Part shown: positions 7,852 to 16,256 of the stretch, piece after piece
How positions within the stretch are numbered: the stretch's first letter is position 1
Layout: every line of letters begins with the position of its first letter
The notes under the pieces: model-generated
What the model saw: only the letters and a program-made list of their open reading frames with translations
The model's database searches: none
What the model was told of the DNA's origin: nothing
Source of the DNA: Mesorhizobium amorphae
GTDB taxonomy: Bacteria; Pseudomonadota; Alphaproteobacteria; Rhizobiales; Rhizobiaceae
Assembly: GCF_014843845.1 (NCBI RefSeq)
Contig: NZ_JHQS01000056.1
Location: 1-64,000 of the forward strand
Direction: 5' to 3'
DNA length: 64,000 nucleotides
Position numbers and translations under genes: made by a program

Positions 7852-8256
7852 ATGGCTAAGCAGTCATCCAAAGCGCCGGCATCCAAGGCACCGGCAAAGA
7901 AAGCACCAGTAAAAGCAGCAGCGGCGAAGGCCGCGACTGCAGTGAAGAAAGCAGCACCTGCGGCCAAGCCGAAGGCGGCTGCGCCCAAGGCAAAAGCAGC
8001 ACCGGCTAAGAAGCCGGCTGCAAAGGCCGCGGCGAAACCCGCAGTGAAGAAGGCAGCACCGGCCAAGGCCAAGGCTGCACCGGCAAAGAAGGCAGCACCT
8101 GCCAAGAAGCCGGCTGCAAAGGCTGCGGCGAAACCTGCGGCGAAGAAAGCAGCGCCAGCCAAGGCTCCGGTCAAGGCAGCCGCGGCGAAGTCTTCGGCAC
8201 CGGTGAAGAAGGCCGTGCCTGCCAAGAAGGCGCCTGCGAAGGCCGCGAAGAAGTAA
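7852..8256 (+). CDS. Histone H1-like Lys/Ala/Pro-rich protein
   Basis: After about 10 residues the 134-residue protein is built almost entirely of Lys, Ala and Pro in degenerate repeats such as KKAAPAK and KPAAKAAAKP, ending AAKK. This is like the C-terminal domain of eukaryotic histone H1 and bacterial AlgP/HctB-type proteins, and suggests non-specific DNA or RNA binding. ATG 7852 is chosen over 7801 because AAGGGG lies about eight bases upstream and the protein then begins MAKQSSK. There is no folded domain. The repetitive coding DNA is prone to length variation. Confidence 0.82.
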   Translation: MAKQSSKAPASKAPAKKAPVKAAAAKAATAVKKAAPAAKPKAAAPKAKAAPAKKPAAKAAAKPAVKKAAPAKAKAAPAKKAAPAKKPAAKAAAKPAAKKAAPAKAPVKAAAAKSSAPVKKAVPAKKAPAKAAKK

Positions 8257-8386
8257 TCGCGTTTCTTCGCGCGCCGGGGACAGTACCGGGACATGAGGGC
8301 GGGTGCCTTGGATGCACCGCGCTCTCCGCACCGGTGTTGAGGCGCACGAAAAGAGGGGCGGACGTAGATATCTTTCGCAGCTCCCA

Positions 8387-8425
8387 GGACTTCGCCACAC
8401 GGCGAAGTCCGGTGGGGCTTTTTTT
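8387..8425 (+). terminator. Strong Rho-independent terminator
   Basis: A perfect 10-bp stem (GGACTTCGCC-acac-GGCGAAGTCC, 8387-8410) is followed by GGTGGGGC and seven T residues at 8419-8425. It lies about 130 bp after the stop of the H1-like gene. It may end that transcript or belong to a separate small RNA in 8260-8425. Confidence 0.75.
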
Positions 8426-8553
8426 GTTGCCGTGATCGGACAGACGGCGAGCGCGAGTGCCGTCGCCTCTGGCGGCTGGTTTTTCCTCTGCTGGCATTTG
8501 CCCTGTAGAAGGCGATCGGCAAAACTCACTGTCAGCAAAACAGGGAACCGATC

Positions 8554-9150
8554 ATGCCGAAGCTGCTCTACGCGTCCACGTCCCCCTATAGCTCCAAGGT
8601 GCGCATGGCGGCACTCTACGCCGGCATCGCTGTCGATCTCGTGCCTGTGAAGACCGAAGACAAGCCAGCCGATCTGATATCAGTCAATCCGCTCGGCAAG
8701 ATCCCGGTGCTGGTGCTCGACGATGGCCGCTCGATCCATGACAGCCGTGCCATCACCCAGCACCTCAACCGGCTGTCGAAGAGCGCGCTGTTTCCGCGCA
8801 ACCCCGACAAGCGGCTCGAGGCCGAGGTGCTGGAGGCCATGGCCGACGGCATCTGTGATTGCGCGCTGTCGATGGTCTATGAGCGGCGCACGCGGCCGGA
8901 GGAGATGGTCTATCAGCCCTGGCTCGACCGCCAGTGGGCAAAGATCACCGCAGCCCTCGACCTGCTCAACGCCATCCCGCCGAAACTGCCGAAGAAGATC
9001 ACCGCCGGCCAGATGGCGCTGCGCGCCTGCCTCGGCTATCTCGCGCTGCGTTTCGCCGGCAAATGGGAAAAGGGCCGCGGCCGGCTGACCCGCTGGGCGG
9101 CGCGCTTTGACGAGAAGTTCCCGGAGCTGAAGGGCGCGGTGCCGGGGTAG
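8554..9150 (+). CDS. Glutathione S-transferase family protein
   Basis: The 198-residue protein has an N-terminal thioredoxin-like domain (about residues 1-78) with STSPYSSKVRMAA near the active site, the cis-Pro motif GKIPVLVLDDG (about 49-59) and the SRAITQHL glutathione-contact segment. A helical C-terminal domain follows. It probably conjugates or binds glutathione in the cytoplasm; the substrate is unknown. It stands alone, and a long inverted repeat follows directly. Confidence 0.9.
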   Translation: MPKLLYASTSPYSSKVRMAALYAGIAVDLVPVKTEDKPADLISVNPLGKIPVLVLDDGRSIHDSRAITQHLNRLSKSALFPRNPDKRLEAEVLEAMADGICDCALSMVYERRTRPEEMVYQPWLDRQWAKITAALDLLNAIPPKLPKKITAGQMALRACLGYLALRFAGKWEKGRGRLTRWAARFDEKFPELKGAVPG

Positions 9151-9325
9151 AAGCTGCCGATCTCCCCCCTTGTGGGGGAGATGCCTGGCAAGGCAGAGGG
9201 GGGCGCTGTCCCGCCGGCCTGCCCATTGGAAGCATCCCCACATCGAGAGGGTCGACGATCGAGTTCCTTCGCGCCCCCTCTGTCCTGCCGGACATCTCCC
9301 CCACGAGGGGGGAGATCGGCAGCTT
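9151..9325. repeat. Long inverted intergenic repeat (ATCTCCCCC family)
   Basis: A 33-bp arm at 9151-9183 is matched as an inverted copy at 9293-9325 with one mismatch. Each arm itself holds a CTCCCCC/GGGGGAG hairpin. The centre contains the companion sequences GGCAGAGGGGGGCGC and GCGCCCCCTCTGTCCTGCC. The same family recurs at 11706-11883, 34827-34848 and 41995-42016. It is a typical rhizobial mosaic element with no coding content. Confidence 0.85.
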
Positions 9326-9402
9326 GGCCGCCGCGCTCCACTTCCATATTGACCGTTTTCGTGCTTGCCTGTCGCCCTGCAAATCGCACACGGGCGGTGA
9401 GC

Positions 9403-9780
9403 ATGCCGAAATCAGCCAGCGACAGCACAGCGGATCCCATGCTCGAGCGTCTGCGCGCCGCCCTTGGCCGGCGCGCCATCACCGAGCAGAAGATGTTCGG
9501 CGGCACCTGCTTTCTCGTCAACGGAAACATGCTCGTCGGAACCTCGAAGCGCGGGCTGCTGGTCCGCGTTGGCAAGGCCGCGCATGAAGCTGCGGTAGCG
9601 CGTCCGCATGCACGCCCCATGGAAATGGGCGGGCGTTCGATGGAAGGCTACGTCCATGTCGCGCCGGAAGGCACAGCGACAAAAGCCGATCTTGGCGGCT
9701 GGGTCGATCTCGCGCTGGCATTCGTCGGCACGCTTCCACCAAAATCAAAACCCGCCAAGGTCGCAAAGAAGCGCGCCTGA
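9403..9780 (+). CDS. TfoX N-terminal domain protein
   Basis: The 125-residue protein carries only the N-terminal TfoX domain (KMFGGTCFLVNGNMLVGTSKRGLLVRVG, about residues 29-57), with a Lys-rich tail (AKVAKKRA). The C-terminal TfoX half is absent. In gammaproteobacteria TfoX links to competence; for isolated N-domains the role is unknown. The frame continues upstream through the intergenic repeat, so the first ATG with a plausible site (GGTGAGC) at 9403 is chosen; an internal ATG at codon 13 is also possible. Confidence 0.8.
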   Translation: MPKSASDSTADPMLERLRAALGRRAITEQKMFGGTCFLVNGNMLVGTSKRGLLVRVGKAAHEAAVARPHARPMEMGGRSMEGYVHVAPEGTATKADLGGWVDLALAFVGTLPPKSKPAKVAKKRA

Positions 9781-9853
9781 ACGGATGGCGCAGCGCATTC
9801 TGGGCTTCGCCAGGTCAATGTTGCCGAGGGGCGCACGGCGAGGAGAGGGTGCG

Positions 9854-10276
9854 ATGGTCCATCTTACGGGAAATTGCATGTGCGGGGCAGTCACCTGGAC
9901 CTACTCCGGAGCCTTGACGCGCAATCTGGTCTGTCACTGCGCCGATTGCCAGCGCGCCACGTCCTCCCCCGTCACGGCCTTCCTGGGCATGAAGCCGGAG
10001 CATCTGAACTGGACAGGCGAGATCGTGCACTATGAGAGCAGCCCCGGAACGTTTCGGGGATTTTGCTCGTCCTGCGGCACAAGGCTCTATTTCCGCTCCC
10101 GGAAATGGCCTTCGGAAATTCACGTCCACGCCGCCACGATGACCGACCCGGGCGAATACCAACCAGACGCGCAGGTCTTCATGCGCTCGCGGGTGAAATG
10201 GCTCGACCGGCTGCAGTCGCTTCCCGCTCATCAGGGTTTTCAGCAAGTTCCGTCGAATTCTGCCGATACGCCCTGA
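9854..10276 (+). CDS. GFA-domain (CENP-V/Mss4-like) zinc-binding protein
   Basis: The 140-residue protein shows the GFA family zinc ligands: GNCMCGAV (about residues 6-13), CHCADCQ (about 28-34) and CSSCGTRLYF (about 72-81). GFA-domain proteins bind zinc and some add glutathione to formaldehyde; most are uncharacterised. ATG 9854 has a strong ribosome site (AGGAGAGGG), so the longer upstream frame is rejected. It follows the TfoX gene by 73 bp on the same strand. Confidence 0.9.
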   Translation: MVHLTGNCMCGAVTWTYSGALTRNLVCHCADCQRATSSPVTAFLGMKPEHLNWTGEIVHYESSPGTFRGFCSSCGTRLYFRSRKWPSEIHVHAATMTDPGEYQPDAQVFMRSRVKWLDRLQSLPAHQGFQQVPSNSADTP

Positions 10277-10399
10277 GGTCGGGGCGAACACGGGCCTGCC
10301 TGAACGGACAAGTTTGTTGCCCGCTCGTACAAAGTTCTCGAAACCGGCAAGCTCTTGGGCTAGAAAGGTTTTTCAAGAACGGCGGCGTGAACCCTTGAG

Positions 10400-11671
10400 A
10401 TGAACATAACCGACGACGACAGCCCAAATGGCGGGCACAACGCCATGTTCACGCCACCCGGCGATGCATCCAGCGCCGAGCGCGTTGCGCGCCCGCGTAA
10501 GGCGCTGCTGTCGTCCTCGATGGTCGGCTCGACCAACCGCGGCCGCGTGCTGCAGACGCTGTTCGATCTCGGTCCGACCAGCCGCGCCGATCTGGCGCGG
10601 CTGGCCGGCGTCAACCGCACAACCATCTCCGGCATCGTGCAGCCGCTGATCGACGACCAGGTGCTGGTCGAAAGCGATCCGATCCCCGCCAATCCCGGCG
10701 GCGGCAAGCCGGCGCGGCCGCTGTGGTTCTCGCCCAACGCGCGTCCGATCTGCGGCGTGCTCTTGATGCCGGACGCGGTGCATGCCTGCGTGTCGACGCT
10801 CGACGGCAAGATCGAGGCGGAACGCAAGATGGTGCTGCCCGATGGCAGGGGGCCAGTCCAGCCGATCATCGAGACGATTGCTGAGTGTGTAGGCGACACG
10901 CTGGCCAAGGCGCGGCGCACGCCCTTCGGCATCGGCGTCGGCGTCGGCGGCATGGTCGACACCGATCGCGGCTCGATCGTCACCGTCAACCTGGCGCCTG
11001 CGCTCGATCGCTATCCGCTCGCCGACGAGCTCGGCCGCCGCTTCGGCCTGCCGGTCAAGCTCGACCACCATCCGCGCGCCCTGCTGCTCGGCGACCGCTG
11101 GTTCGGCGCCGGGCGCGGCGTCAGGCAATTCGCCGTCGTCTACACCGGCGAGGTGCTGGGCGGCGCGCTCTATTTCGACGGCCATCTCTATCGCGGCACG
11201 GCGGGCGCCGGAGGCGAACTTGGCCACACCTTCGTGCAGCTCGACGGCGAACTCTGCCGCTGCGGCCGGCGCGGCTGCTGGGACACGATCGCGACGCTGA
11301 GCTGGCTCAGGCGCGAGGCAGCCGGTGCGGGCCTGCCCGAACCCGAGCTGATTGATTCCGGCCGTCTCGTCGATATGGCCGCGCGCAGGCTGCCGGGCGC
11401 CGAGAAACTGCTCGACCGCTATGCCCGCAACGTTGCCGTCGGCATCGCCAATCTGCAGCAGACGGTGGCGCCCAACATCTTCATCCTGCATGGCGATGTC
11501 GTGCTCGGCGGCGAGCGCCTGCTCGAAGCCATCGCCGCCCACGTCCGCGCCATGGTGCCGGCGCGGCCGGGCGGCCAGATCGAATTCATCGCCGGCGACG
11601 CGGGCGATGGCGCGGCATTGCTGGGCGCAGCGGGGCTGGTGATTTCGGAATTGCTGCAACTGCCGATCTGA
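10400..11671 (+). CDS. ROK-family (NagC/XylR-type) transcriptional regulator
   Basis: The 423-residue protein combines an N-terminal winged helix-turn-helix (about residues 48-95: TSRADLARLAGVNRTTISGIVQPL) with a ROK sugar-kinase-like domain. Visible are GVGVGGMVDTDRG, GAGGELGHTFV (about 272-282) and the ROK zinc signature CRCGRRGCWDT (about 290-300). Regulators of this type sense a sugar or sugar phosphate. No sugar genes adjoin, so the targets are unknown. The start could also be the ATG at 10445; neither has a strong ribosome site. Confidence 0.9.
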   Translation: MNITDDDSPNGGHNAMFTPPGDASSAERVARPRKALLSSSMVGSTNRGRVLQTLFDLGPTSRADLARLAGVNRTTISGIVQPLIDDQVLVESDPIPANPGGGKPARPLWFSPNARPICGVLLMPDAVHACVSTLDGKIEAERKMVLPDGRGPVQPIIETIAECVGDTLAKARRTPFGIGVGVGGMVDTDRGSIVTVNLAPALDRYPLADELGRRFGLPVKLDHHPRALLLGDRWFGAGRGVRQFAVVYTGEVLGGALYFDGHLYRGTAGAGGELGHTFVQLDGELCRCGRRGCWDTIATLSWLRREAAGAGLPEPELIDSGRLVDMAARRLPGAEKLLDRYARNVAVGIANLQQTVAPNIFILHGDVVLGGERLLEAIAAHVRAMVPARPGGQIEFIAGDAGDGAALLGAAGLVISELLQLPI

Positions 11672-11705
11672 CTTTGGTGATTGGCGAAGGCGGCCGTGAC
11701 AGCCA

Positions 11706-11883
11706 ATCTCCCCCTTTGCGGGGGAGATGTCCGGCAGGACAGAGGGGGGTGTGAAGGAACGCGACGTTTCCACGCTTCACGACCACAGGCCATTTCGAAG
11801 AGTTCACCAGGACTTCTCTGACAGGTCGGCAGGACAGCACCCCCCTCTGGCCTGCCGGCCATCTCCCCCGCAAGGGGGGAGAT
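11706..11883. repeat. Inverted intergenic repeat (ATCTCCCCC family)
   Basis: Two arms, AATCTCCCCCTTTGCGGGGG.. at 11706 and its near-inverse ending at 11883, flank a centre with GGCAGGACAGAGGGGGG and CCCCCCTCTGGCCTGCC. It is the same element family as 9151-9325. It separates the convergent ROK and amidase genes and may act as a bidirectional transcript end. Confidence 0.82.
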
Positions 11884-11891
11884 CGGCTGCT

Positions 11892-13370
11892 TCAACGCCC
11901 CGCGAGCCCCGGAAAACTCCCGAACCACGGCCGCATCCGCTCGAACCGCGCGGCCATGTTGAGCACGCTTTCGTCGGCATGGCGCCGCCCAATGATCTGC
12001 ATCCCGACCGGCAGGCCCTGTGGCGTCAGCCCGGCCGGCACCGAGATCGCCGGATGGCCGGTGTAGTTGATCGGGTAGGTCATGCACCAGCCGATCAGCG
12101 GATCGACCACCTCGCCATTGATCGAGGTCGGGCCGATCGTGTTGCCGTCGGTCGCGTTCTTCACCGGCGGAATTGCCAGCGTCGGCGAGACGATCAGATC
12201 ATGCGTTTCGAACAAATCCTCGAGCCCGTCGCTGACGCCGGTGCGCAAGAGGTCATCGAGCGCGTGCTCGACCGCCGACACTTTGTAGGCGCCCTCCAGC
12301 ATCGCCAGGAATTGCGGCGTCAGCACTGCTGCGTGTTCGCCCATCAGGTCGATGCCTTCCTGCTTCCAGTAGACGGCGATCGCCGCATAGTGGATCGAGA
12401 TCGTGCGCACCCAGAGCGCCGCCAACTCCTTGTGGTCGGCCTTGAAATCGAGCTCGACCTCATCGACCTCGACGCCGCCCTGCCGCATCGCCTCGACTGC
12501 GTCGGCAATCACGGCGGCTACCTGGCGGTCGACCGGAAAATTGCCGAGGCGCGGGCTGTAGGCGACGCGCAGCTTTCGCGCCGGCGCCTGCACGGCGCCG
12601 ACATAGTCGACGCCGTCATCTGGCAGGCTGAGCGGGTCGCGGCTGTGCGGCCCGGCCATCACCTTGGCCATCAGCGCGGCATCGGCCACGGTGCGCGTCA
12701 GTGGTCCGATATGGACCAGCGGATGCCCCCACAGAAAGCCGTCGGGACGCGTCACCGACGGGATGCGGCCGAAGGACGGCTTGAAGCCGACGCAGCCGCT
12801 GAACGAGGCGGGGATGCGCACCGACCCGCCGCCATCCGTGCCTTGCGCCAGCGCCGCCATGCCGTCGGCCACCGCCGCGGCACTGCCGCCCGACGAGCCG
12901 CCGGAATTGTAGCCGATCGCAAACGGCGTGCTGGTCGGGCCGAAGCGCAGATTGTCGGTGATGCCCTTGTGGCCGAACTCCGGCGTGTTGGTCTTGCCAA
13001 GCACGATGGCGCCGGCGCCGAGCAGGCGCTCGACCGCCACCGCGCTTGTCTTCGGCACCCGGTTCTTGACCGCCCGCGAGGCCATCGATGTCGGCACGCC
13101 GGCGACGTCGTCGAGATCCTTGATGCCGACCGGCACGCCATGCAGGGGGCCGAGCGGGCCGCCGGCCATCACCTCCTTTTCGGCGACGCGCGCGGCATCT
13201 ATCGCTTCGTCGCCGAGCACCAGCGTGTAGGCGTTGATCACCGGGTTGCGCGCTTCGATGCGGCGCAGATACGCCTCGGTCACTTCGACAGGCGACAGGT
13301 CGCGGCGGCGGATGCGCTCGGCCAGTTCCGTGGCCGGCAGGAAGCAAAGCTGCGTTTCTGCAGAAGTCAT
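11892..13370 (-). CDS. Amidase (amidase-signature family)
   Basis: The 492-residue enzyme has the amidase-signature Ser-cisSer-Lys triad: Lys in GIKDLDDVAG (about residue 83) and the Ser-rich core YNSGGSSGGSAAAVADGMAALAQG (about residues 153-176), then GTDGGGSVRIPAS. It hydrolyses a carboxamide to acid plus ammonia or amine in the cytoplasm. It is the last gene of a five-gene operon with an ABC importer and a cyclase-like hydrolase, so its substrate is probably the imported compound or its product. The frame extends upstream into the cyclase gene; ATG 13370 gives MTSAETQLCFL, a typical amidase start. Confidence 0.92.
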   Translation of the reverse strand: MTSAETQLCFLPATELAERIRRRDLSPVEVTEAYLRRIEARNPVINAYTLVLGDEAIDAARVAEKEVMAGGPLGPLHGVPVGIKDLDDVAGVPTSMASRAVKNRVPKTSAVAVERLLGAGAIVLGKTNTPEFGHKGITDNLRFGPTSTPFAIGYNSGGSSGGSAAAVADGMAALAQGTDGGGSVRIPASFSGCVGFKPSFGRIPSVTRPDGFLWGHPLVHIGPLTRTVADAALMAKVMAGPHSRDPLSLPDDGVDYVGAVQAPARKLRVAYSPRLGNFPVDRQVAAVIADAVEAMRQGGVEVDEVELDFKADHKELAALWVRTISIHYAAIAVYWKQEGIDLMGEHAAVLTPQFLAMLEGAYKVSAVEHALDDLLRTGVSDGLEDLFETHDLIVSPTLAIPPVKNATDGNTIGPTSINGEVVDPLIGWCMTYPINYTGHPAISVPAGLTPQGLPVGMQIIGRRHADESVLNMAARFERMRPWFGSFPGLAGR

Positions 13371-13384
13371 GAAGCCATTTCCGT

Positions 13385-14344
13385 CTATTTGATGAACACT
13401 GGATTTGCCGAGCCGCCGGTGCCCTTGCTGACCTTGGCGGGGCTCGCGCAGTAAAAACCTTCGTAGCGGCGGTCGGCGGCACAGTCGGCCGCCAGCGCAT
13501 CGAGCGACGCCATCTCGGTGAAGACGACGCCGAGATTGCGCATCAGCGCCGCGTGCAGCACCAGCATCAGGCCGGTTTCGGGTTCGTAGGTGGTCTCGTT
13601 GGCCAGCGTGTCGGTGACCAGGCTGGGGATCTGCATCTCGTCGAACCAGCGCACCAGGTCGAGGCTGAAGGTGAGGCCGGGCTCCCAATAGTTTTCACCA
13701 ACCGTCTGACTGCCCGCCGCCAGTGCGCCGACCCAGCCGGTGCGGACAAGCAGGATGCTGCGCGGCAGGATCTCGACGCCTTGCGCCCGCGCGCACTCCA
13801 TCAGGTCCAGATGCGTGAAGGTCTCGGCGCGTTCCAGCGCCGGCTTGCCGCGAAAGCGGGCAATGTCGATGAGCACGCCGCGGCCGACGATGCCGCGCGA
13901 GGCGATCGGCATGATGCCGGCCCTGGTCATGCCGCCATTGGTGCTCGATGCCGGAAAGCCGTTCCACAGCGTGTCGTCGAACCACATATGGCCGAGCGCA
14001 TCGCAATGCGTGCCGGCCTGCGCGAAACCGGTGACGTAGTCGTCGGCGAATTCGAGGCCGCCGGGCAGGGGATGCCAATGGCCGTTCTCGAAGCCGGCCT
14101 TGTCGGCGACCATGAAATGCTTGGCCGGCCAGCGGCCGGGAAACACTGCGTCACCCTCATGCGTGGCGATCGGCACGCCGAGCGTGAAGGTGCGGCCATA
14201 CCGCACCGTCGCCAGCCCGTACATGACCTCCTCGGCGGTGAGATAGTTGAGTGCGCCGATCTCGTCGTCGGCGCCCCATCGGCCCCAGCGGTTGGGCGCG
14301 TCGGCGAGCAGCCGGCGCAGCGTCATCGTGTCGGTCGCGCTCAT
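13385..14344 (-). CDS. Cyclase family protein (kynurenine-formamidase-like hydrolase)
   Basis: The 319-residue protein belongs to the metal-dependent cyclase/formamidase fold: the motif AGTHCDALGHMWFDD (about residues 105-119) matches H/G-T-H-x-D-x3-H, the metal site of bacterial kynurenine formamidase. It is longer than KynB (about 210 residues) and so belongs to the larger, poorly characterised subgroup. Such enzymes hydrolyse N-formyl amides or cyclic amides and lactones. Its start overlaps the ATPase stop (ATGA), and the amidase begins 14 bp downstream, supporting a joint catabolic role. Confidence 0.88.
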   Translation of the reverse strand: MSATDTMTLRRLLADAPNRWGRWGADDEIGALNYLTAEEVMYGLATVRYGRTFTLGVPIATHEGDAVFPGRWPAKHFMVADKAGFENGHWHPLPGGLEFADDYVTGFAQAGTHCDALGHMWFDDTLWNGFPASSTNGGMTRAGIMPIASRGIVGRGVLIDIARFRGKPALERAETFTHLDLMECARAQGVEILPRSILLVRTGWVGALAAGSQTVGENYWEPGLTFSLDLVRWFDEMQIPSLVTDTLANETTYEPETGLMLVLHAALMRNLGVVFTEMASLDALAADCAADRRYEGFYCASPAKVSKGTGGSANPVFIK

Positions 14345-15135
14345 GCGCCAGCCTCCGCGATGGCGGAGCGCGGCGTCATCGCCTCCCTGGCGCCGGTGAT
14401 GTAGGCGACCACGTCCTCCATATTGGTGGCGGCGCTGCCGAGGTCGGCGGCCTTGCGGCCGCGGCGCATCACCACCACGCGGTTGCACACCTGCCAGAGG
14501 TGATCGAGATTGTGCGTGACCATGACGATGGTCAGCCCCTGGGCGCCGAGCCGCCTGATGAGGTCGAGCACCTCGCGCGATTCGCGCACGCCAAGTGCGG
14601 CGGTCGGCTCGTCGAGCAGCAGCAATTTGTGGCCCCAGAAGGCGCCGCGCGCGATCGCCACCAGCTGGCGCTGGCCGCCGGACATGCGGTCGACCGACTT
14701 GCTGCGCACGCCGGGGATGTCGATGTTGAGTTGCTCGAGGCCTCGTATCGCTGTGTCGCCCATCGACTTCCGGCGGATCCAGCGCAGCAGCGCCGGGCCG
14801 CGGCCAAGCGCCAGCTCGCGCCCAAGGAAGAAGTTCTCGGCCGCGGTGAAGGTGCCGATCAGCGACAGGTCCTGATAGACCGTCTCGATGCCGAGGCGTT
14901 GCGCCTCGGCCGGTGGCGACAGTTTCTGCGGCCGCCCTTCGAGGATCACCTCGCCGGAGGTCGGATCATGCGCGCCGGCCAGGATCTTGATCAGCGTCGA
15001 CTTGCCGGCACCATTGTCGCCGACCAGGCCGATGATGTCGCCCCTGGCGATGTCGAGCGAGACATTGTCGAGAGCCTGGATGCCGCCGAAGCTGCGGCAG
15101 ATGTGGCGGAGCGAAAGCAGCGAAGCCTGGCCCAT
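14341..15135 (-). CDS. ABC transporter ATPase, single-domain ribose/fructose type
   Basis: The 264-residue protein has Walker A GDNGAGKST (about residues 39-47), signature MSGGQRQLVAIARG and Walker B LLLLDEPTAALG, with the H-loop in MVTHNLDHL. It resembles single-domain FrcA-type ATPases rather than the two-domain RbsA. It energises the permease encoded two bases upstream and is in turn overlapped by the cyclase gene. The signature has Met in place of the common Leu, seen in this subfamily. Confidence 0.93.
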   Translation of the reverse strand: MGQASLLSLRHICRSFGGIQALDNVSLDIARGDIIGLVGDNGAGKSTLIKILAGAHDPTSGEVILEGRPQKLSPPAEAQRLGIETVYQDLSLIGTFTAAENFFLGRELALGRGPALLRWIRRKSMGDTAIRGLEQLNIDIPGVRSKSVDRMSGGQRQLVAIARGAFWGHKLLLLDEPTAALGVRESREVLDLIRRLGAQGLTIVMVTHNLDHLWQVCNRVVVMRRGRKAADLGSAATNMEDVVAYITGAREAMTPRSAIAEAGA

Positions 15136-15137
15136 GG

Positions 15138-16202
15138 CTACCCCCTTCCGTAGCGGCGGCCGATGCCGCCGAGCGCCACGGCGACGACCAGAAGCGAGCC
15201 GGTGAACAGGAATTGGGTGAAGATCGGCGCGCCGATCATGGCCAGCCCATTGTTGCCGACGGCGACCGTCAGCACGCCGATCAGCGTGCCCAGAATGTGG
15301 AACTGGCCTTCCCTGAGTGCTGCCGAGCCGAGGAAGGCGGCCGAGAACGAAGTCAGCATGAAACTGTCGCCCGCCGTCACCTGTCCCGAGCCGAGATTGG
15401 AGGCCATCAGCATGCCGCCGATCGCGGCGCAGGTGCTGGCGATGGCGAAGGCGACGATGCGGCTGCGGTCGACGGCAACGCCGGCGCGGCGCGCCGACTC
15501 CGGGCTCACCCCGATCGCCTTGATGTGCTGGCCCTGCACCGTGCGGTTGAGGATCACCCACAGCAGCGCCAGCACCACGGCCATGATGATGACCAGATGC
15601 GGCACCCCGGCGATGCGACCAATGGCGATGCTGGTGAATTCCCGGCTCTGCGTGAGCTGCAGCGGGATGCCGCCTGAATAGGCGTAGTTCAGCCCGACGA
15701 CGATGGTGCCGGTGCCGAGCGTTGCGATGAAGGCATTCACGCCGATCTTGGAAACGACGATGCCGTTGACGATGCCGATCAGCGTGCCGAGGCCGATGAC
15801 AAGCACGATGGCAAGCGGGATCGACAGGCCGCTATAGCTCAACAGTCCGACCACGAGCAGACCGCAGAAGCTCGCGACATAGCCGATGCTGAGGTCGAAA
15901 TCGCCGGCCACCAGCGGCACGGTGAGGCCGGCCGCGACGATGGTGCCGATTGCCATATCGTTGATGATGTTGCGGAAATTGCCGATCGTCGCGAAAGTTC
16001 CCGGCTGCAGGACCGAGAAGATCAGCAGCATCGAGCCGAGCACGATGATGGTGCCGTAGGTGCCGAGCAGGCGCATCAGAAGCGCCCGCCGGTCGCGCGC
16101 GCCGGGAGGGAGAGACCCGACCTGCGTGACCGGCGAGGCGCCCTCCGCCGGAGCGGAGGTTTCGGGCAGGGAATGGTCAGCGGACATGACAGCTCTGTTC
16201 AT
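15138..16202 (-). CDS. ABC transporter permease, RbsC/FrcC type
   Basis: The 354-residue protein has about 9-10 membrane segments and the conserved permease sequences GDFDLSIGYVASFCG, GVNAFIATLGTGTIVVG and the coupling region GVSPESARRAGVAVDRSRI. An unusual hydrophilic N-terminus of about 40 residues precedes the first segment. The start could be GTG-free ATG 16202 or the ATG at 16187; neither has a strong ribosome site. It sits in the middle of the minus-strand importer operon. Confidence 0.92.
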   Translation of the reverse strand: MNRAVMSADHSLPETSAPAEGASPVTQVGSLPPGARDRRALLMRLLGTYGTIIVLGSMLLIFSVLQPGTFATIGNFRNIINDMAIGTIVAAGLTVPLVAGDFDLSIGYVASFCGLLVVGLLSYSGLSIPLAIVLVIGLGTLIGIVNGIVVSKIGVNAFIATLGTGTIVVGLNYAYSGGIPLQLTQSREFTSIAIGRIAGVPHLVIIMAVVLALLWVILNRTVQGQHIKAIGVSPESARRAGVAVDRSRIVAFAIASTCAAIGGMLMASNLGSGQVTAGDSFMLTSFSAAFLGSAALREGQFHILGTLIGVLTVAVGNNGLAMIGAPIFTQFLFTGSLLVVAVALGGIGRRYGRG

Positions 16203-16256
16203 GATGGAAATCGGGTCCGGCCGGGCTTGCCCGGCCGGACCGTCAATCTGCAGCGT

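Noticed and set aside
11727..13454. 575-codon plus frame opposite the amidase gene
   Set aside because: Composition (His/Arg/Ala-rich) is that of an antisense frame; the amidase motifs on the other strand are decisive.
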